The notes: generated by a model not told the origin, from the letters alone. Positions 33,417 through 42,529 are shown, counted from the stretch's first letter. The stretch is DNA of 64,000 nucleotides from JBFHFS01 sp041583495 (GCA_041583495.1 JBFHFS010000014.1:1-64000); one strand, 5' to 3'. Numbers and translations: made by a program.

Positions 33417-36377
33417 TTACACAGGGCTTTTGTCCGGAAACATCACAATTCCACGACTGTGTTTACCATCCATGAGGGTAACCAGGGGTTTTTCGAAGTG
33501 CAAATGGCGAACCAGTTCCGTTTCTTCCACAGCCTCCTGTGAATTCAACCATTCCATATCGATGAACCCCTCGTCGATGGAGGGATTAATGGTAAGATAC
33601 CCCACCCTTAAGGAGGTGAGGTTTTGAAAGAAGTGGGTGCCCTGACTTGGTTCAACATGATAATTCTCCAGCCCCATTTCTACAATAACCCGGGCACCTG
33701 AAATCTGGGCCCATTTCACAGGAACGCCCAACCATGGATCCTGAGAGCCCCATCTGCCTGGTCCAACCAAAACATAGGGTCTCCCCTCATGCTGCAACCG
33801 GTCGTTAATTTTTTGGATATGACCAGCGATAGCGGGGTTATTCCCCGGGTTGAAAGAATCCGTTTTTACGTATACCAAATCGCGCACATCATCGGATATA
33901 CCGTTACCCAAAGCCGAGTTGGATACGATGAGACAATCATTGGTCAAACAATCGGTAAGATCGGGGCCGGAGGGATCTTTGGTATCCACAATGGGACGAA
34001 TCTGCAGCAGATAAAACACCGGAATTTTCTCCGGGCTTTGCAAATCCACGGCAAACTCAATTTCAACAGGCTGTTTCATTTCGTCCTGCCCAATAGCCAG
34101 GATCTTCTGGCAAATATCTGCCAGAGGAAAGGCATCGTACTTAAGGATGTTGGCAAAAGAGACCAATCGAACGCCTTCAGCCATCATGCCATCGCGAATG
34201 ATATGATTTTGCATGTCGAAAACCGAACCCAGCCATTTGAGTGATCCATCGGGCTCGGCATCTCTTATTTCGAGCTTCAAAAAATTTACGGCATCATTTA
34301 ACGAAGGTTCAAAGCGTGTGGAATCCAAATCGAGTGCATAAAAGGTCTTTTGTGTCTCACGCAAAGCCATTTCAGGGGAAGAAAGTTGTAATATCTTTTG
34401 TGGATAGGGGGGCGAAAAACGCAATGAAGTGCCACCTTCCACAATATGCCGACCCAATCCCAGGGCCACATTTACGATTCCATCTTCCGCTTTCTCGGGG
34501 GGAATGGGATAAAAATTTACCGACCGGGCCACCCCCGAAAAGGTTGGATAAAAACGATTTCCATGTTGTTGTCCCACCACCTCTTGTAACACAATCCCCA
34601 TGCGCTCCTCATCTATCAGGTTCATGGTTCCCTCCATGTAGGCCTTACTCGACTTAAAGAAGACAGAGGCGTATACACATTTTATGGCTGTTAGCAGCTG
34701 TTCTACCATCTGCCCGTTGGTAGAGGGGGCCACCATATAGGTGGAATAAATGCCTGCAAAAGGCTGATAGTGGCTATCCTCCAGCACGCTGGAAGAACGC
34801 ACCGCAACCGGGCCTTTCACGATCTCCACAAATTTAAGCAAATCGCCCCTAAGATGTTCGGGAAGCCTGCCCTGCGCAAAATGAGAGAGAATTATCTCAT
34901 CCGATGCATCCGAAAGACCTATGGCTAAGAGATCGTTGCTCTCCATAAAACTTTCAAAAATATCGATGCCCAGCACAATAGTCCGCGGAATCATGATGTT
35001 AACCCCGGGATATCCGTTCAGCTCATTATATTTCTTATTTAGCGTATTAAGGAAAGCCAGCCCACGGGCCTTCCCGCCCACAGATCCCTGTCCGATGCGC
35101 GAGAAGGTCATATACTCATCAAAACGGTCGCGATCGAACGAAGAAATAACCCCGCGTCCCTTACTCATTCGAAACTGGGAAATAAGCCGCACCAACATGG
35201 CCTTGGTAGAGGCAAGGTCTTCAAAATCATCTAGTTTTAACTCCTTCACCACATCAGCAATCGAAAACAGCGCCCGGGCGGTAAGCCATTTTGATACATG
35301 ATCTCTTTCAAAATGATAAATCAGGGAGGCATCCGGAATCCCATTCAATTTATCCTGTAATTCTTTAAGATTACTCACCCTCTCCAACTCGAGGCCCGTG
35401 GCAGGATCAATAAAGATAAAGTCGCCAAAGGCCAGATAGGTGTTAAGAAACTCCCGTAGCTCCTGGAGCAGGAATTTTGAGTGTTTATGAATAAAACTGA
35501 CCCGTAATTCACGGGCTATCTTTTCCATCTTTTGATCGGACGACTGCAACAAAAAAGGAATATAAGGATCGTCTTCCTTTACCTTTTTCGCAAACACAAT
35601 ACCAGCCCCTTGCTCCTTTTCTCCCTGATGACTAAACGAGACATCAGAAATAATGCCCAGAATATTTTTCTTATACGTGGTGTAATAGGCCATTGCCTCT
35701 TCGTAGGTGCGCGCCAACAGAATTTTTGGCCGCCCCCGCATGCGTGTCATTTTTTGATGTTCATTTAACCCTTCGGTCATGAACTTTTTGGACTGCCGTA
35801 GAACAATCTTATAAATCAAAGGCAGATAACTGGAGTAAAACCGGACGGAATCTTCGACCAACAGAATACACTGAACCCCCACCTGATTCACATCATGCTG
35901 AACGTTCATCCCGTCTTCTATAAGTTTGATGATCGCCAGTAATAAATTGGCATTCCCCAACCAGCAAAACACATAATCGATGGCGCTGGTATCTTCATGG
36001 CTCAACTTTAACGAAACCTCACGTGAAAAGGGGGTAAGCACCACGATGGGAATCAGAGGATTGTCAGCCTTGATTTTTTGAGACAGGGTGAATGGATCCA
36101 TCCCTCCAACACTCAACATGGTTATAACCAGATCGACCGATTCGTGACGAAGCACCTCCAGGGCCTCTTCGGATGAAGATACTTGAATAAATTGAGGAGG
36201 ATAACGCAGACTAAGAGAAACATACTCATTAAACAGCTGTTCGTCAATACGACCGTCCTCCTCAAGCATGAAGGCATCGTACGAACTACAAATCAGCAAT
36301 ACCTTATAGATACGCCGTTGCATCAACTGATCGAAAGCTGTCTCGGAAAACCCGTATTTAAATTTATCTATATTCAC
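33417..36377 (-). CDS. Two-receiver protein fused to a pyruvate-phosphate-dikinase-type ATP-grasp domain
   Basis: The 986-residue product (GTG start at 36377) opens with two receiver-like domains. The first (about 23-155) lacks the N-terminal acidic pair and has Met87 where the phosphoacceptor Asp belongs (VDLVITMLSVGGMD), so it should not be phosphorylated. The second (about 168-310) keeps the full set: Glu175/Asp176 (ILLVEDS), Asp245 (IISDVS), Ser279/280 and Lys298 (FIHKHSK). From about 428 an ATP-grasp domain like that of pyruvate phosphate dikinase/PEP synthase follows (IGQGSVGGKARGLAFL, VAVRSSSVLEDSHYQPFAGI). I see no phosphohistidine swivel domain and no PEP-binding barrel; a distinct C-terminal module (YVLVGPGRWGSQDPWLGVPV) ends the protein. 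A phosphorelay-controlled ATP-dependent phosphotransferase is the inference; the substrate is unknown. Confidence 0.8.
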   Translation of the reverse strand: MNIDKFKYGFSETAFDQLMQRRIYKVLLICSSYDAFMLEEDGRIDEQLFNEYVSLSLRYPPQFIQVSSSEEALEVLRHESVDLVITMLSVGGMDPFTLSQKIKADNPLIPIVVLTPFSREVSLKLSHEDTSAIDYVFCWLGNANLLLAIIKLIEDGMNVQHDVNQVGVQCILLVEDSVRFYSSYLPLIYKIVLRQSKKFMTEGLNEHQKMTRMRGRPKILLARTYEEAMAYYTTYKKNILGIISDVSFSHQGEKEQGAGIVFAKKVKEDDPYIPFLLQSSDQKMEKIARELRVSFIHKHSKFLLQELREFLNTYLAFGDFIFIDPATGLELERVSNLKELQDKLNGIPDASLIYHFERDHVSKWLTARALFSIADVVKELKLDDFEDLASTKAMLVRLISQFRMSKGRGVISSFDRDRFDEYMTFSRIGQGSVGGKARGLAFLNTLNKKYNELNGYPGVNIMIPRTIVLGIDIFESFMESNDLLAIGLSDASDEIILSHFAQGRLPEHLRGDLLKFVEIVKGPVAVRSSSVLEDSHYQPFAGIYSTYMVAPSTNGQMVEQLLTAIKCVYASVFFKSSKAYMEGTMNLIDEERMGIVLQEVVGQQHGNRFYPTFSGVARSVNFYPIPPEKAEDGIVNVALGLGRHIVEGGTSLRFSPPYPQKILQLSSPEMALRETQKTFYALDLDSTRFEPSLNDAVNFLKLEIRDAEPDGSLKWLGSVFDMQNHIIRDGMMAEGVRLVSFANILKYDAFPLADICQKILAIGQDEMKQPVEIEFAVDLQSPEKIPVFYLLQIRPIVDTKDPSGPDLTDCLTNDCLIVSNSALGNGISDDVRDLVYVKTDSFNPGNNPAIAGHIQKINDRLQHEGRPYVLVGPGRWGSQDPWLGVPVKWAQISGARVIVEMGLENYHVEPSQGTHFFQNLTSLRVGYLTINPSIDEGFIDMEWLNSQEAVEETELVRHLHFEKPLVTLMDGKHSRGIVMFPDKSPV

Positions 36378-36477
36378 CTGCAGGTCGGATTAGTGAGGTT
36401 GCATTAGTCAATAACAAAAAATCTCTCCGAAAGTAAGAAGAGAATTGCAGGGAGGTCCGGGAACTTTCAATATCAAG

Positions 36478-36511
36478 AAAAAAAAAGGGCTGACCTTTAA
36501 AAGACCAGCCC
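36478..36511 (-). terminator. Rho-independent terminator of the ExbB/ExbD operon
   Basis: On the minus strand GGGCTGGTC pairs with GGTCAGCCC (36511-36503 with 36495-36487, two G-T pairs), extended by TTT/AAA, and is followed by nine consecutive T residues. It lies just after the stop codon of the last exbD gene at 36542. Confidence 0.85.
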
Positions 36512-36541
36512 CGCTTAACATTTTTGTGAAGTCCCGTAAAA

Positions 36542-37018
36542 TTAAAGGGGCAACTTATCCACCTTACGCGCCGAATAGCTAATTTTCAAAGCCTGAGCCT
36601 TACGTAAAGCCTGTTTAATATCCGTAATAATGCCCATGGGGCTGTCAAAGTCTGCCTTGATAGATACGGTCATTTTGGGCCGGTCACTCTCACGCATCGA
36701 CTCCCGTTCCTGAACAATATAGTTCTGAATATCTGCAACGGAGGCAAACTGGTCGTTGAGCTGAATACGAGGCTCAGAGCCAAAATAGCCTTGATAAGAG
36801 CGTTGCGGAACACCCACATAGATATAAGTCACCAGTGACTTCTTCTCCAATTTTGAGAGTTCGGTAGCCTCAGGGGCCTTCATCTGAACTTTCAGGGTAA
36901 CTTCTTTCATGGTAGTACTTACCATGAAGAAGAACAGAAGCATAAACACGATGTCGGGAAGTGACGCAGTATTTATGGCCTGACTACCAGTTCTCTTTTT
37001 CTTTCTGAATACTGCCAT
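36542..37018 (-). CDS. exbD: ExbD/TolR family biopolymer transport protein
   Basis: The 158-residue inner-membrane protein has a short basic N-terminus (MAVFRKKKRTGSQ). The single ExbD helix follows at about 20-40 with the key aspartate of the family (INTASLPDIVFMLLFFFMVS), then a periplasmic domain with the typical end PMGIITDIKQALRKAQALKI. ExbD proteins couple proton flow through ExbB to TonB or to TolA-like partners. It is the last gene of the four-gene cluster and starts two bases after the preceding exbD stop, so translation is probably coupled. A good terminator follows. Which TonB protein it serves is not visible here. Confidence 0.9.
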   Translation of the reverse strand: MAVFRKKKRTGSQAINTASLPDIVFMLLFFFMVSTTMKEVTLKVQMKAPEATELSKLEKKSLVTYIYVGVPQRSYQGYFGSEPRIQLNDQFASVADIQNYIVQERESMRESDRPKMTVSIKADFDSPMGIITDIKQALRKAQALKISYSARKVDKLPL

Positions 37019-37019
37019 T

Positions 37020-37595
37020 TTATTTCCCTCCTATGTTTTTAGGTTCAGCCTCAGATATTCGCTGAGGATAAATATCCCGGATAGCACCCTGTTGATCTTC
37101 ATCGAGTTTGTCAAAAGGCTTTCCAAATTTCCTCCTGGCAAGATCGTTACGCAATTCCGTATAAGCCACCTGAAGTTCATTTTGAACCGACAAATACATT
37201 TGATATTGAGTTCCCCGGTCGTTTTGGAGGGATACAACGCCTTTCGACACGGGATAAATGCCGAAGAAGGGCACCTCTTTATCCAGTTTCTCGGGCAATG
37301 TGGCTTCGTCTAACGGATTCTCGATAAACTCTTTTGCCGCATCTTTCAATTCACTCAACTCCATGGGTTTATTTTCAACCAACAGCTGATTTTGCGAGTT
37401 AATAAGCACTTCAAACACGTTACGCTCCTTAATGGGGGGCGGCGCGGGCTCATTCTCGGGAATTGGCTGCGGCAAAAGCCGGGCCAGACCAGAGTCGGTA
37501 TCCATGGTAGTAGTCATTAGGAAGAAAATGAGCAGAAGAAAGGCAATGTCAGCCATTGATCCCGCATTTACTTCCTGGATATCTCTTTTAGCCAT
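37020..37595 (-). CDS. exbD: ExbD/TolR family biopolymer transport protein, longer paralogue
   Basis: The 191-residue protein starts at ATG 37595 (MAKRDIQEVNAGSMADIAF); an upstream start at 37634 would add 13 residues ahead of the conserved N-terminus. The membrane helix with the ExbD aspartate (MADIAFLLLIFFLMTTTMD) is followed by a Pro-rich linker and a periplasmic domain. That domain carries an insert of about 50 residues compared with the neighbouring ExbD (around ENPLDEATLPEKLDKEVPFF), and its last part (YQMYLSVQNELQVAYTELRN) is extended too. Paired unequal ExbD genes behind one ExbB are common in Bacteroidota and suggest a hetero-oligomeric energiser. That the two form one complex is inferred from the gene order. 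Confidence 0.88.
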   Translation of the reverse strand: MAKRDIQEVNAGSMADIAFLLLIFFLMTTTMDTDSGLARLLPQPIPENEPAPPPIKERNVFEVLINSQNQLLVENKPMELSELKDAAKEFIENPLDEATLPEKLDKEVPFFGIYPVSKGVVSLQNDRGTQYQMYLSVQNELQVAYTELRNDLARRKFGKPFDKLDEDQQGAIRDIYPQRISEAEPKNIGGK

Positions 37596-37658
37596 AGAAA
37601 TTCTATATTTATATAAAAAGGGAGAGTTCCACAAGAGATCTCTCCATTTTTATGTTTG

Positions 37659-38105
37659 TTATCTGAACAGTCGTGATAGCTCCGTGTACAAAATGGCCAC
37701 GATAGCAATACCAAACAGAAAGTAAGTTGAAAACAAGAAGGTATCAGACATCACGAGCATACTCGGCACGTTATCTCCCCCTTTGTAACCAACCAGGTTC
37801 ATAGGAGTTCCATCTCCAAGGCTGTACGCAACCAATACAATAACCCCCAGGGCCACAATTGAGGCCAAGGTACGTACAGCATTTTTTGGGTTCAAAACCA
37901 AAGTGACGATCTCAGAGATAATGGCTATAGAAGCAGTTGCAACGACTAATATCTTGCCCCAGTTCAGAAAGTTATCGGTATAGACAGGCGTCGAATACAC
38001 AGCGCCCTCAACCTCACCCCCGAAATAGAACAGACCAGCCAAAATCAGCGTCACTGCCAGGAGAGCGTATTCAATAATATTAAGTAACTTAGAAAGCTTG
38101 GTCAT
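37659..38105 (-). CDS. Four-helix membrane protein of the ExbB/ExbD cluster
   Basis: The 148-residue protein has four hydrophobic helices: about 10-28 (IIEYALLAVTLILAGLFYFG), 46-68 (ILVVATASIAIISEIVTLVL), 74-95 (RTLASIVALGVIVLVAYSLG) and 122-142 (FLFSTYFLFGIAIVAILYTE). It matches no named family that I can recall, but a protein of this type regularly stands between exbB and exbD in Bacteroidota. It starts eight bases after exbB and precedes exbD by 63 bases, so it belongs to the operon. A role as accessory subunit of the energising complex is plausible but rests only on position. Confidence 0.8.
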   Translation of the reverse strand: MTKLSKLLNIIEYALLAVTLILAGLFYFGGEVEGAVYSTPVYTDNFLNWGKILVVATASIAIISEIVTLVLNPKNAVRTLASIVALGVIVLVAYSLGDGTPMNLVGYKGGDNVPSMLVMSDTFLFSTYFLFGIAIVAILYTELSRLFR

Positions 38106-38113
38106 GACGACAA

Positions 38114-38926
38114 TTATTTTTTAATGTTATACTTAACCAAAATGTCCATCAAAGAAATTGACGCATCTTCCATAGAATTAACGATACCATCGATTTTAGA
38201 TACGATGTAGTTGTAGAATACCTGAAGAATAATGGCCACGATAAGACCGGATACAGTTGTGATCAAAGCCACTTTAATACCACCGGCTACTGCAGTCGCA
38301 GAGATATCACCCATTGCCTGAATTTGGTCGAAAGCATCGATCATCCCAATAACGGTTCCCATGAAACCAAGCATAGGGGCAACGGCGATGAAGAGAGAAA
38401 TCCAGGTAAGTCCTTTTTCGAGAAGTCCCATTTGAACAGAACCATACGAAACCACTGATTTCTCAACCACGTCTACACCTTCATCAAAACGGTCGAGACC
38501 CTGATAGAAGATGGAAGCCACAGGGCCACGAGTGTTACGGCAAATTTCTTTAGCTGCCTCTACACCACCTTCATTGAGAGCATTCTCGATGTTTTGTAAA
38601 AGTTTTTTGGTAGCTGTAGATGCAAGGTTCAAATAAATGATCCTTTCAATACAGATAGCCAAACCAAAAATAAGGCATAACAGTACAAAACTCATAAAGA
38701 CTGCACCACCTTCAATAAATTTAGATTTAATTTGCTTATGGATTCCTTGGGGAGCCTCAGCATCTATGGCAGCTTCATCTACCATCTCCTGTGAAGCAGT
38801 TGCCTGCTGTGATACCTGCTCAGTGGTAGCTTCCTCTGCAACCGATTGGTCATCCTGAGCAAACATGGACGATGCACCCATCATAAGCATCCCAAAAACT
38901 GCTAAAAACGCAAATAGCTTTTTCAT
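38114..38926 (-). CDS. exbB: ExbB/TolQ/MotA family proton channel protein
   Basis: The 270-residue protein begins with a signal-like helix (MKKLFAFLAVFGMLMMGASS) and a Glu/Ala/Gln-rich linker (about 25-65), an N-terminal extension often seen in Bacteroidota. The ExbB core follows: a first helix (FMSFVLLCLIFGLAICIERI), a cytoplasmic helical part (GPVASIFYQGLDRFDEGVDV), then two further helices (WISLFIAVAPMLGFMGTVIG and VAGGIKVALITTVSGLIVAI) with the Thr/Gly/Pro pattern of the channel. ExbB forms a pentameric proton channel around ExbD that powers TonB-dependent uptake. It is the first gene of the cluster, with its own promoter box at 38968-38975. The TonB-dependent receptor at 29.8-32.1 kb is one likely client. 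Confidence 0.92.
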   Translation of the reverse strand: MKKLFAFLAVFGMLMMGASSMFAQDDQSVAEEATTEQVSQQATASQEMVDEAAIDAEAPQGIHKQIKSKFIEGGAVFMSFVLLCLIFGLAICIERIIYLNLASTATKKLLQNIENALNEGGVEAAKEICRNTRGPVASIFYQGLDRFDEGVDVVEKSVVSYGSVQMGLLEKGLTWISLFIAVAPMLGFMGTVIGMIDAFDQIQAMGDISATAVAGGIKVALITTVSGLIVAIILQVFYNYIVSKIDGIVNSMEDASISLMDILVKYNIKK

Positions 38927-38967
38927 AATCTGAAAGAAATTTTGATTTGTATTGGATTGTTAATAAT

Positions 38968-38975
38968 CAAAAATA
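38968..38975 (-). promoter_or_regulatory. Candidate -7 box (TATTTTTG on the minus strand) for the ExbB/ExbD operon
   Basis: TATTTTTG matches TAnnTTTG and ends 41 bases before the exbB ATG. The surrounding 176-base spacer is AT-rich and otherwise unremarkable; a TTG at the right distance is not evident. Confidence 0.5.
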
Positions 38976-39102
38976 GTTCAATTTTTATTAAATGAAAAGG
39001 GTTTGAACAAATTTAAACCCAATTGTAAAAAATGCACAACAACATACGAGCCTATTGATTTAGGTGGCGCAAATTACAAAAAAAATGGCAAATACAAGTC
39101 TC

Positions 39103-40128
39103 CTACAAATTTATTTCACCTTTTAGAGATCTATTAAGATTGGTTTTAATCTCAGCGTTAGATTCACAATTGGCCAATAGATACATTAATTTGGTAATGG
39201 CGGCCTCCGTACTGATATCGTAACCACTTATCACACCCATCCCCAGAAGATGCCTTCCGGTTTCGTACCGCCACATTTCCACTTTCCCGGCCAAACATTG
39301 GGTGACATTCAATATAATAATGCCTTTGCCCAATGCTTCGTTAAGCGCCTTGAGAAACCAGGCCGCTGTAGGGGCATTCCCCGAACCGTAGGTCTCGAGG
39401 ACCACTGCCCGCAAATCGGGCGCGCTAAGCACGGCATTCACCACTGTTGGATTAATCCCCGGGAAAATCTTCAGTAAAGCCACCCGATTATCCATACGGG
39501 GCGAAACCCAAAACTGGCCCCCCGGGGTTGTATACCTGATGTAGGGATAGTTATACTTAATATGCAGGCCCACTTCGGCTAAGGGGGGATAATTATCAGA
39601 GCGAAAGGCATTAAAATGCTCTGCATTGTATTTGGAGGTCCGATTCCCCCGGAAAAGCCTATCCTGAAAATAGATACACACCTCAGGCACCAACGCCTGG
39701 TTGTTTTTCCCTGCGGCCGCGATCTCCAGTGCAGTAATAAGGTTTTCTTTGCCGTCGGTACGGATAGCCCCCAGCGGTAATTGGCTGCCGGTAAGAATAA
39801 CCGGCTTTTGGAGATTGTGCAACATAAAACTGAGCGCGCTGGCAGTATAAGCCATGGTATCGGTGCCATGCAGAATTACAAACCCATCGTATTCAGTGTA
39901 ATTCTCCTGTATAATTGCCACCATTTTAGACCAAATTTCGGGAGACATTTCTGAAGAATCGACTATAGGATCGAAAGAGATACTGCGAACAGTAAAACCT
40001 AATTTCCTCAGTTCCGGCACTTTCCGCGAGATGTTCTCAAAATCAAAAGGCACCAACGCATTGGTTTCAGGATCCAGTGCCATCCCAATGGTTCCACCTG
40101 TATAAATAATTAAGATATGTTTTTCCAC
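39103..40128 (-). CDS. ansA: Type I (AnsA-like) L-asparaginase
   Basis: The enzyme hydrolyses asparagine to aspartate and ammonia. The 341-residue product shows the first catalytic threonine at 13 (IIYTGGTIGMA) and the second motif at 85-90 (HGTDTM), each with neighbours typical of the cytoplasmic type I enzyme (LTGSQLPLGAIRTDGKENL). No signal peptide is present. The start is GTG at 40128; the TGGTIG motif only nine residues later leaves no room for a later start. The gene follows tatD by 24 bases and gdhA beyond it, so an operon linking glutamate formation and asparagine breakdown is likely. Confidence 0.93.
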   Translation of the reverse strand: MEKHILIIYTGGTIGMALDPETNALVPFDFENISRKVPELRKLGFTVRSISFDPIVDSSEMSPEIWSKMVAIIQENYTEYDGFVILHGTDTMAYTASALSFMLHNLQKPVILTGSQLPLGAIRTDGKENLITALEIAAAGKNNQALVPEVCIYFQDRLFRGNRTSKYNAEHFNAFRSDNYPPLAEVGLHIKYNYPYIRYTTPGGQFWVSPRMDNRVALLKIFPGINPTVVNAVLSAPDLRAVVLETYGSGNAPTAAWFLKALNEALGKGIIILNVTQCLAGKVEMWRYETGRHLLGMGVISGYDISTEAAITKLMYLLANCESNAEIKTNLNRSLKGEINL

Positions 40129-40152
40129 TTTTCTATTTATAGGGTGTTTTTC

Positions 40153-40926
40153 TTAAAGGGTGTCTTTCCTAAACAACCTCAGGGCATTTTCGGTGGTCAT
40201 TTCATCCATCCGGGTCAAAGGCAGTTCAAATATTTCAGCCAGTTTTTTTAAAGTATTCAACAAATAGGCGGGCTGGTTCCGTTTTCCCCGGAATGGCACC
40301 GGAGAGAGATAGGGAGCATCGGTTTCAATGACCAGCCGCCCGGGGTCCACCTGGCGAATCACCTTGTCCAGACCTGAATTCTTAAAGGTAACAATTCCAT
40401 TAACACCTAAATAAAATCCGGGGTACGAAAGGGCCCGGCTTGCCTCCAGCTCTGTCCCGGCAAAACTATGAAACACACCCCCTAAACGATCGTCACACAC
40501 CTCATCGAGCACTTCAAACACCTCGCCAAAGGCCTCCCGCACATGTATCACCACGGGCAAACCGGCCTTTTTGGCCCACTCCATTTGAATACGCAAGGCT
40601 TCTTTTTGTTCATTCAAATAAGTGCGATCCCAATACAAATCGATACCCACCTCTCCTATGGCAGCAAAAGACCTTTTTCCCAACCAACTCTCCATGATGG
40701 CCAGCTGCGCTCTAAAATCGCCATTTACCGAGGTGGGATGAAGCCCGATCATCGAGTGACAAAAGCCCGGGAAGGCTGACTCCACCTCCAGCATGGGCTG
40801 AATACTCCGGGCATCAATATTGGGTAAATATACAGAGGTAACACCAGCTGCCCTGGCTTCGGCCACGACCGATTCCAGGTCGCGGTCGAACTCAGGCAGA
40901 TAAATATGCGAATGGGTATCTATCAT
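40153..40926 (-). CDS. TatD family metal-dependent hydrolase (probable DNase)
   Basis: The 257-residue product has the TatD metal-site signature: HSH at residues 5-7 (MIDTHSHIYL), the Glu of AIGEVGIDLYWDRTYLNEQ, the His of LPVVIHVREA, the His of GVFHSFAG and the Asp of VIETDAPYLSPVPFRGKRN. TatD enzymes are two-metal hydrolases, several of which are 3'-5' DNases implicated in DNA repair or DNA turnover. Others may be deacylases, so the substrate is uncertain. It starts one base after the gdhA stop codon, which suggests translational coupling, and precedes ansA. The link with nitrogen metabolism looks positional rather than functional. Confidence 0.9.
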   Translation of the reverse strand: MIDTHSHIYLPEFDRDLESVVAEARAAGVTSVYLPNIDARSIQPMLEVESAFPGFCHSMIGLHPTSVNGDFRAQLAIMESWLGKRSFAAIGEVGIDLYWDRTYLNEQKEALRIQMEWAKKAGLPVVIHVREAFGEVFEVLDEVCDDRLGGVFHSFAGTELEASRALSYPGFYLGVNGIVTFKNSGLDKVIRQVDPGRLVIETDAPYLSPVPFRGKRNQPAYLLNTLKKLAEIFELPLTRMDEMTTENALRLFRKDTL

Positions 40927-40927
40927 C

Positions 40928-42268
40928 CTAAACTATTCCCTGGGCCATCATGGCATCGGCCACTTTCACAAAACCGCCAATGTTGGCCCCTTTAATATAA
41001 TTAATCTTGCCATCAGGCTCGGTTCCAAACCGGACACAGGTATTATGGATATTGATCATAATCTGATTCAAACGGGCATCCACCTCCTCGCTGGTCCAAT
41101 CTATCCGCATGCTGTTTTGACTCATCTCCAGGCCAGAAACAGCCACCCCTCCAGCATTCACCGCCTTGCCGGGGGCGAAAATAATTTTCTCGCTTGCAAG
41201 AAAAGCGGCCTCAGCCGTACAGCCCATATTTGAGGCTTCGGCAATAAGTTTACAACCATTGGCAATCAACAACTCAGCATCTTCAAGATTCAGCTCATTT
41301 TGAATGGCACAGGGGATTGCGATATCCACTTTCTGTTCCCAGGCCTTTTTACCGGCAAAAAACTGAGCATTGCTATATTTCACGGCATAGGGGGCAACAA
41401 CATCCTGATTGGTGGCTCTCAGCTCGAGCAAATAATCAATTTTGTCGCCCGATATTCCATCGGGATCGTAGATATAGCCATCAGGCCCGGAGATGGTAAC
41501 CACAGTGGCCCCCAACTCAGAAGCTTTCTTAACAGCTCCCCAGGCAACATTCCCGAAACCGGAAACAGCGACCCGCTTACCCTCTAAAGTATCATTTTTA
41601 AGAGCCAGAATTTCGCGCACAAAATAAACAGCGCCAAATCCGGTGGCCTCGGGCCGTACCAGGCTCCCCCCATATTCGCGTCCTTTACCAGTCAGGACAC
41701 CCGAAAATTCGTTACGCAATTTTTTATACATGCCAAAAAGATAGCCTATTTCGCGACCACCCACGCCGATATCACCAGCAGGCACATCCGTATTGGGTCC
41801 AATATGCCGAAAGAGCTCTCCCATGAAGGCCTGGCAAAAGCGCATCACCTCATTGTCGGATTTGCCCTTGGGATTAAAATCGCTTCCCCCTTTTCCGCCA
41901 CCCATAGGCAGAGAGGTCAAACTATTTTTAAAGGTTTGTTCAAAGCCCAAAAACTTCAACCCACTCAAGGTCACACTTGGGTGAAAGCGCAAGCCACCCT
42001 TATAGGGCCCGATAGCAGAATTAAATTCCACCCGAAAGCCCCGATTCACCTGCACTTCCCCTTTATCGTCGACCCAGGGCACACGAAACATGATTACCCG
42101 CTCGGGTTCCACCATCCGATCCAGGATCCTGGCTTTCTGATAACGTGGATTCTCCTGATAAAAGTCCCAGACGGTTTCGACAACTTCCTGAACAGCCTGC
42201 AAAAACTCATCCTCGCCAGGATTTTTCATCCTGACACCATTCATAAATAATTGTAACTTGGCATCCAT
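40928..42268 (-). CDS. gdhA: NADP-type glutamate dehydrogenase
   Basis: The enzyme makes glutamate from 2-oxoglutarate and ammonia. The 446-residue length fits the hexameric bacterial type (E. coli 447). Visible are RVPWVDDKGEVQVNRGFRVE, the substrate lysine region GPYKGGLRFHPSV and PMGGGKGGSDFNPKGKSD, then PAGDIGVGGREIGYLFGMYK, and the Rossmann part VAVSGFGNVAWGAVKKASELG. Assignment to NADP is by overall family likeness rather than by a tested residue. The ATG at 42268 (MDAKLQLFMNG) is preferred over a TTG eight codons upstream and fits the promoter box at 42303-42310. It heads the operon gdhA-tatD-ansA and is divergent from a LacI-type regulator. Confidence 0.95.
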   Translation of the reverse strand: MDAKLQLFMNGVRMKNPGEDEFLQAVQEVVETVWDFYQENPRYQKARILDRMVEPERVIMFRVPWVDDKGEVQVNRGFRVEFNSAIGPYKGGLRFHPSVTLSGLKFLGFEQTFKNSLTSLPMGGGKGGSDFNPKGKSDNEVMRFCQAFMGELFRHIGPNTDVPAGDIGVGGREIGYLFGMYKKLRNEFSGVLTGKGREYGGSLVRPEATGFGAVYFVREILALKNDTLEGKRVAVSGFGNVAWGAVKKASELGATVVTISGPDGYIYDPDGISGDKIDYLLELRATNQDVVAPYAVKYSNAQFFAGKKAWEQKVDIAIPCAIQNELNLEDAELLIANGCKLIAEASNMGCTAEAAFLASEKIIFAPGKAVNAGGVAVSGLEMSQNSMRIDWTSEEVDARLNQIMINIHNTCVRFGTEPDGKINYIKGANIGGFVKVADAMMAQGIV

Positions 42269-42302
42269 ATCTTTTGGTATTAAATTGATCAATTATCGAA
42301 AT

Positions 42303-42336
42303 CAAAATTAGGGATAAATTTTATAACCACTACCAA
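42303..42336 (-). promoter_or_regulatory. Candidate promoter for gdhA-tatD-ansA
   Basis: On the minus strand TTG (42336-42334) is followed after 23 bases by TAATTTTG (42310-42303), matching the TTG/TAnnTTTG pattern. The box ends 34 bases before the gdhA ATG. Spacing is at the long end of the usual range. Confidence 0.5.
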
Positions 42337-42529
42337 TTTAAAATATTTTTTCCTTCCCGGTTACCCTACACATAACACTCAAAAATAACCACTTAAACTT
42401 TCAAAACAGACATAAAAAGCCTTTTAAAAATAAAATCCGCCTCTCCTGCCGACCAAAAAGCAAAAAAATGTAAGTAAACCTCCGGGATGTAAAAAAAATA
42501 GAATTCTATGGCTAAATCTCAAAAAAAAC

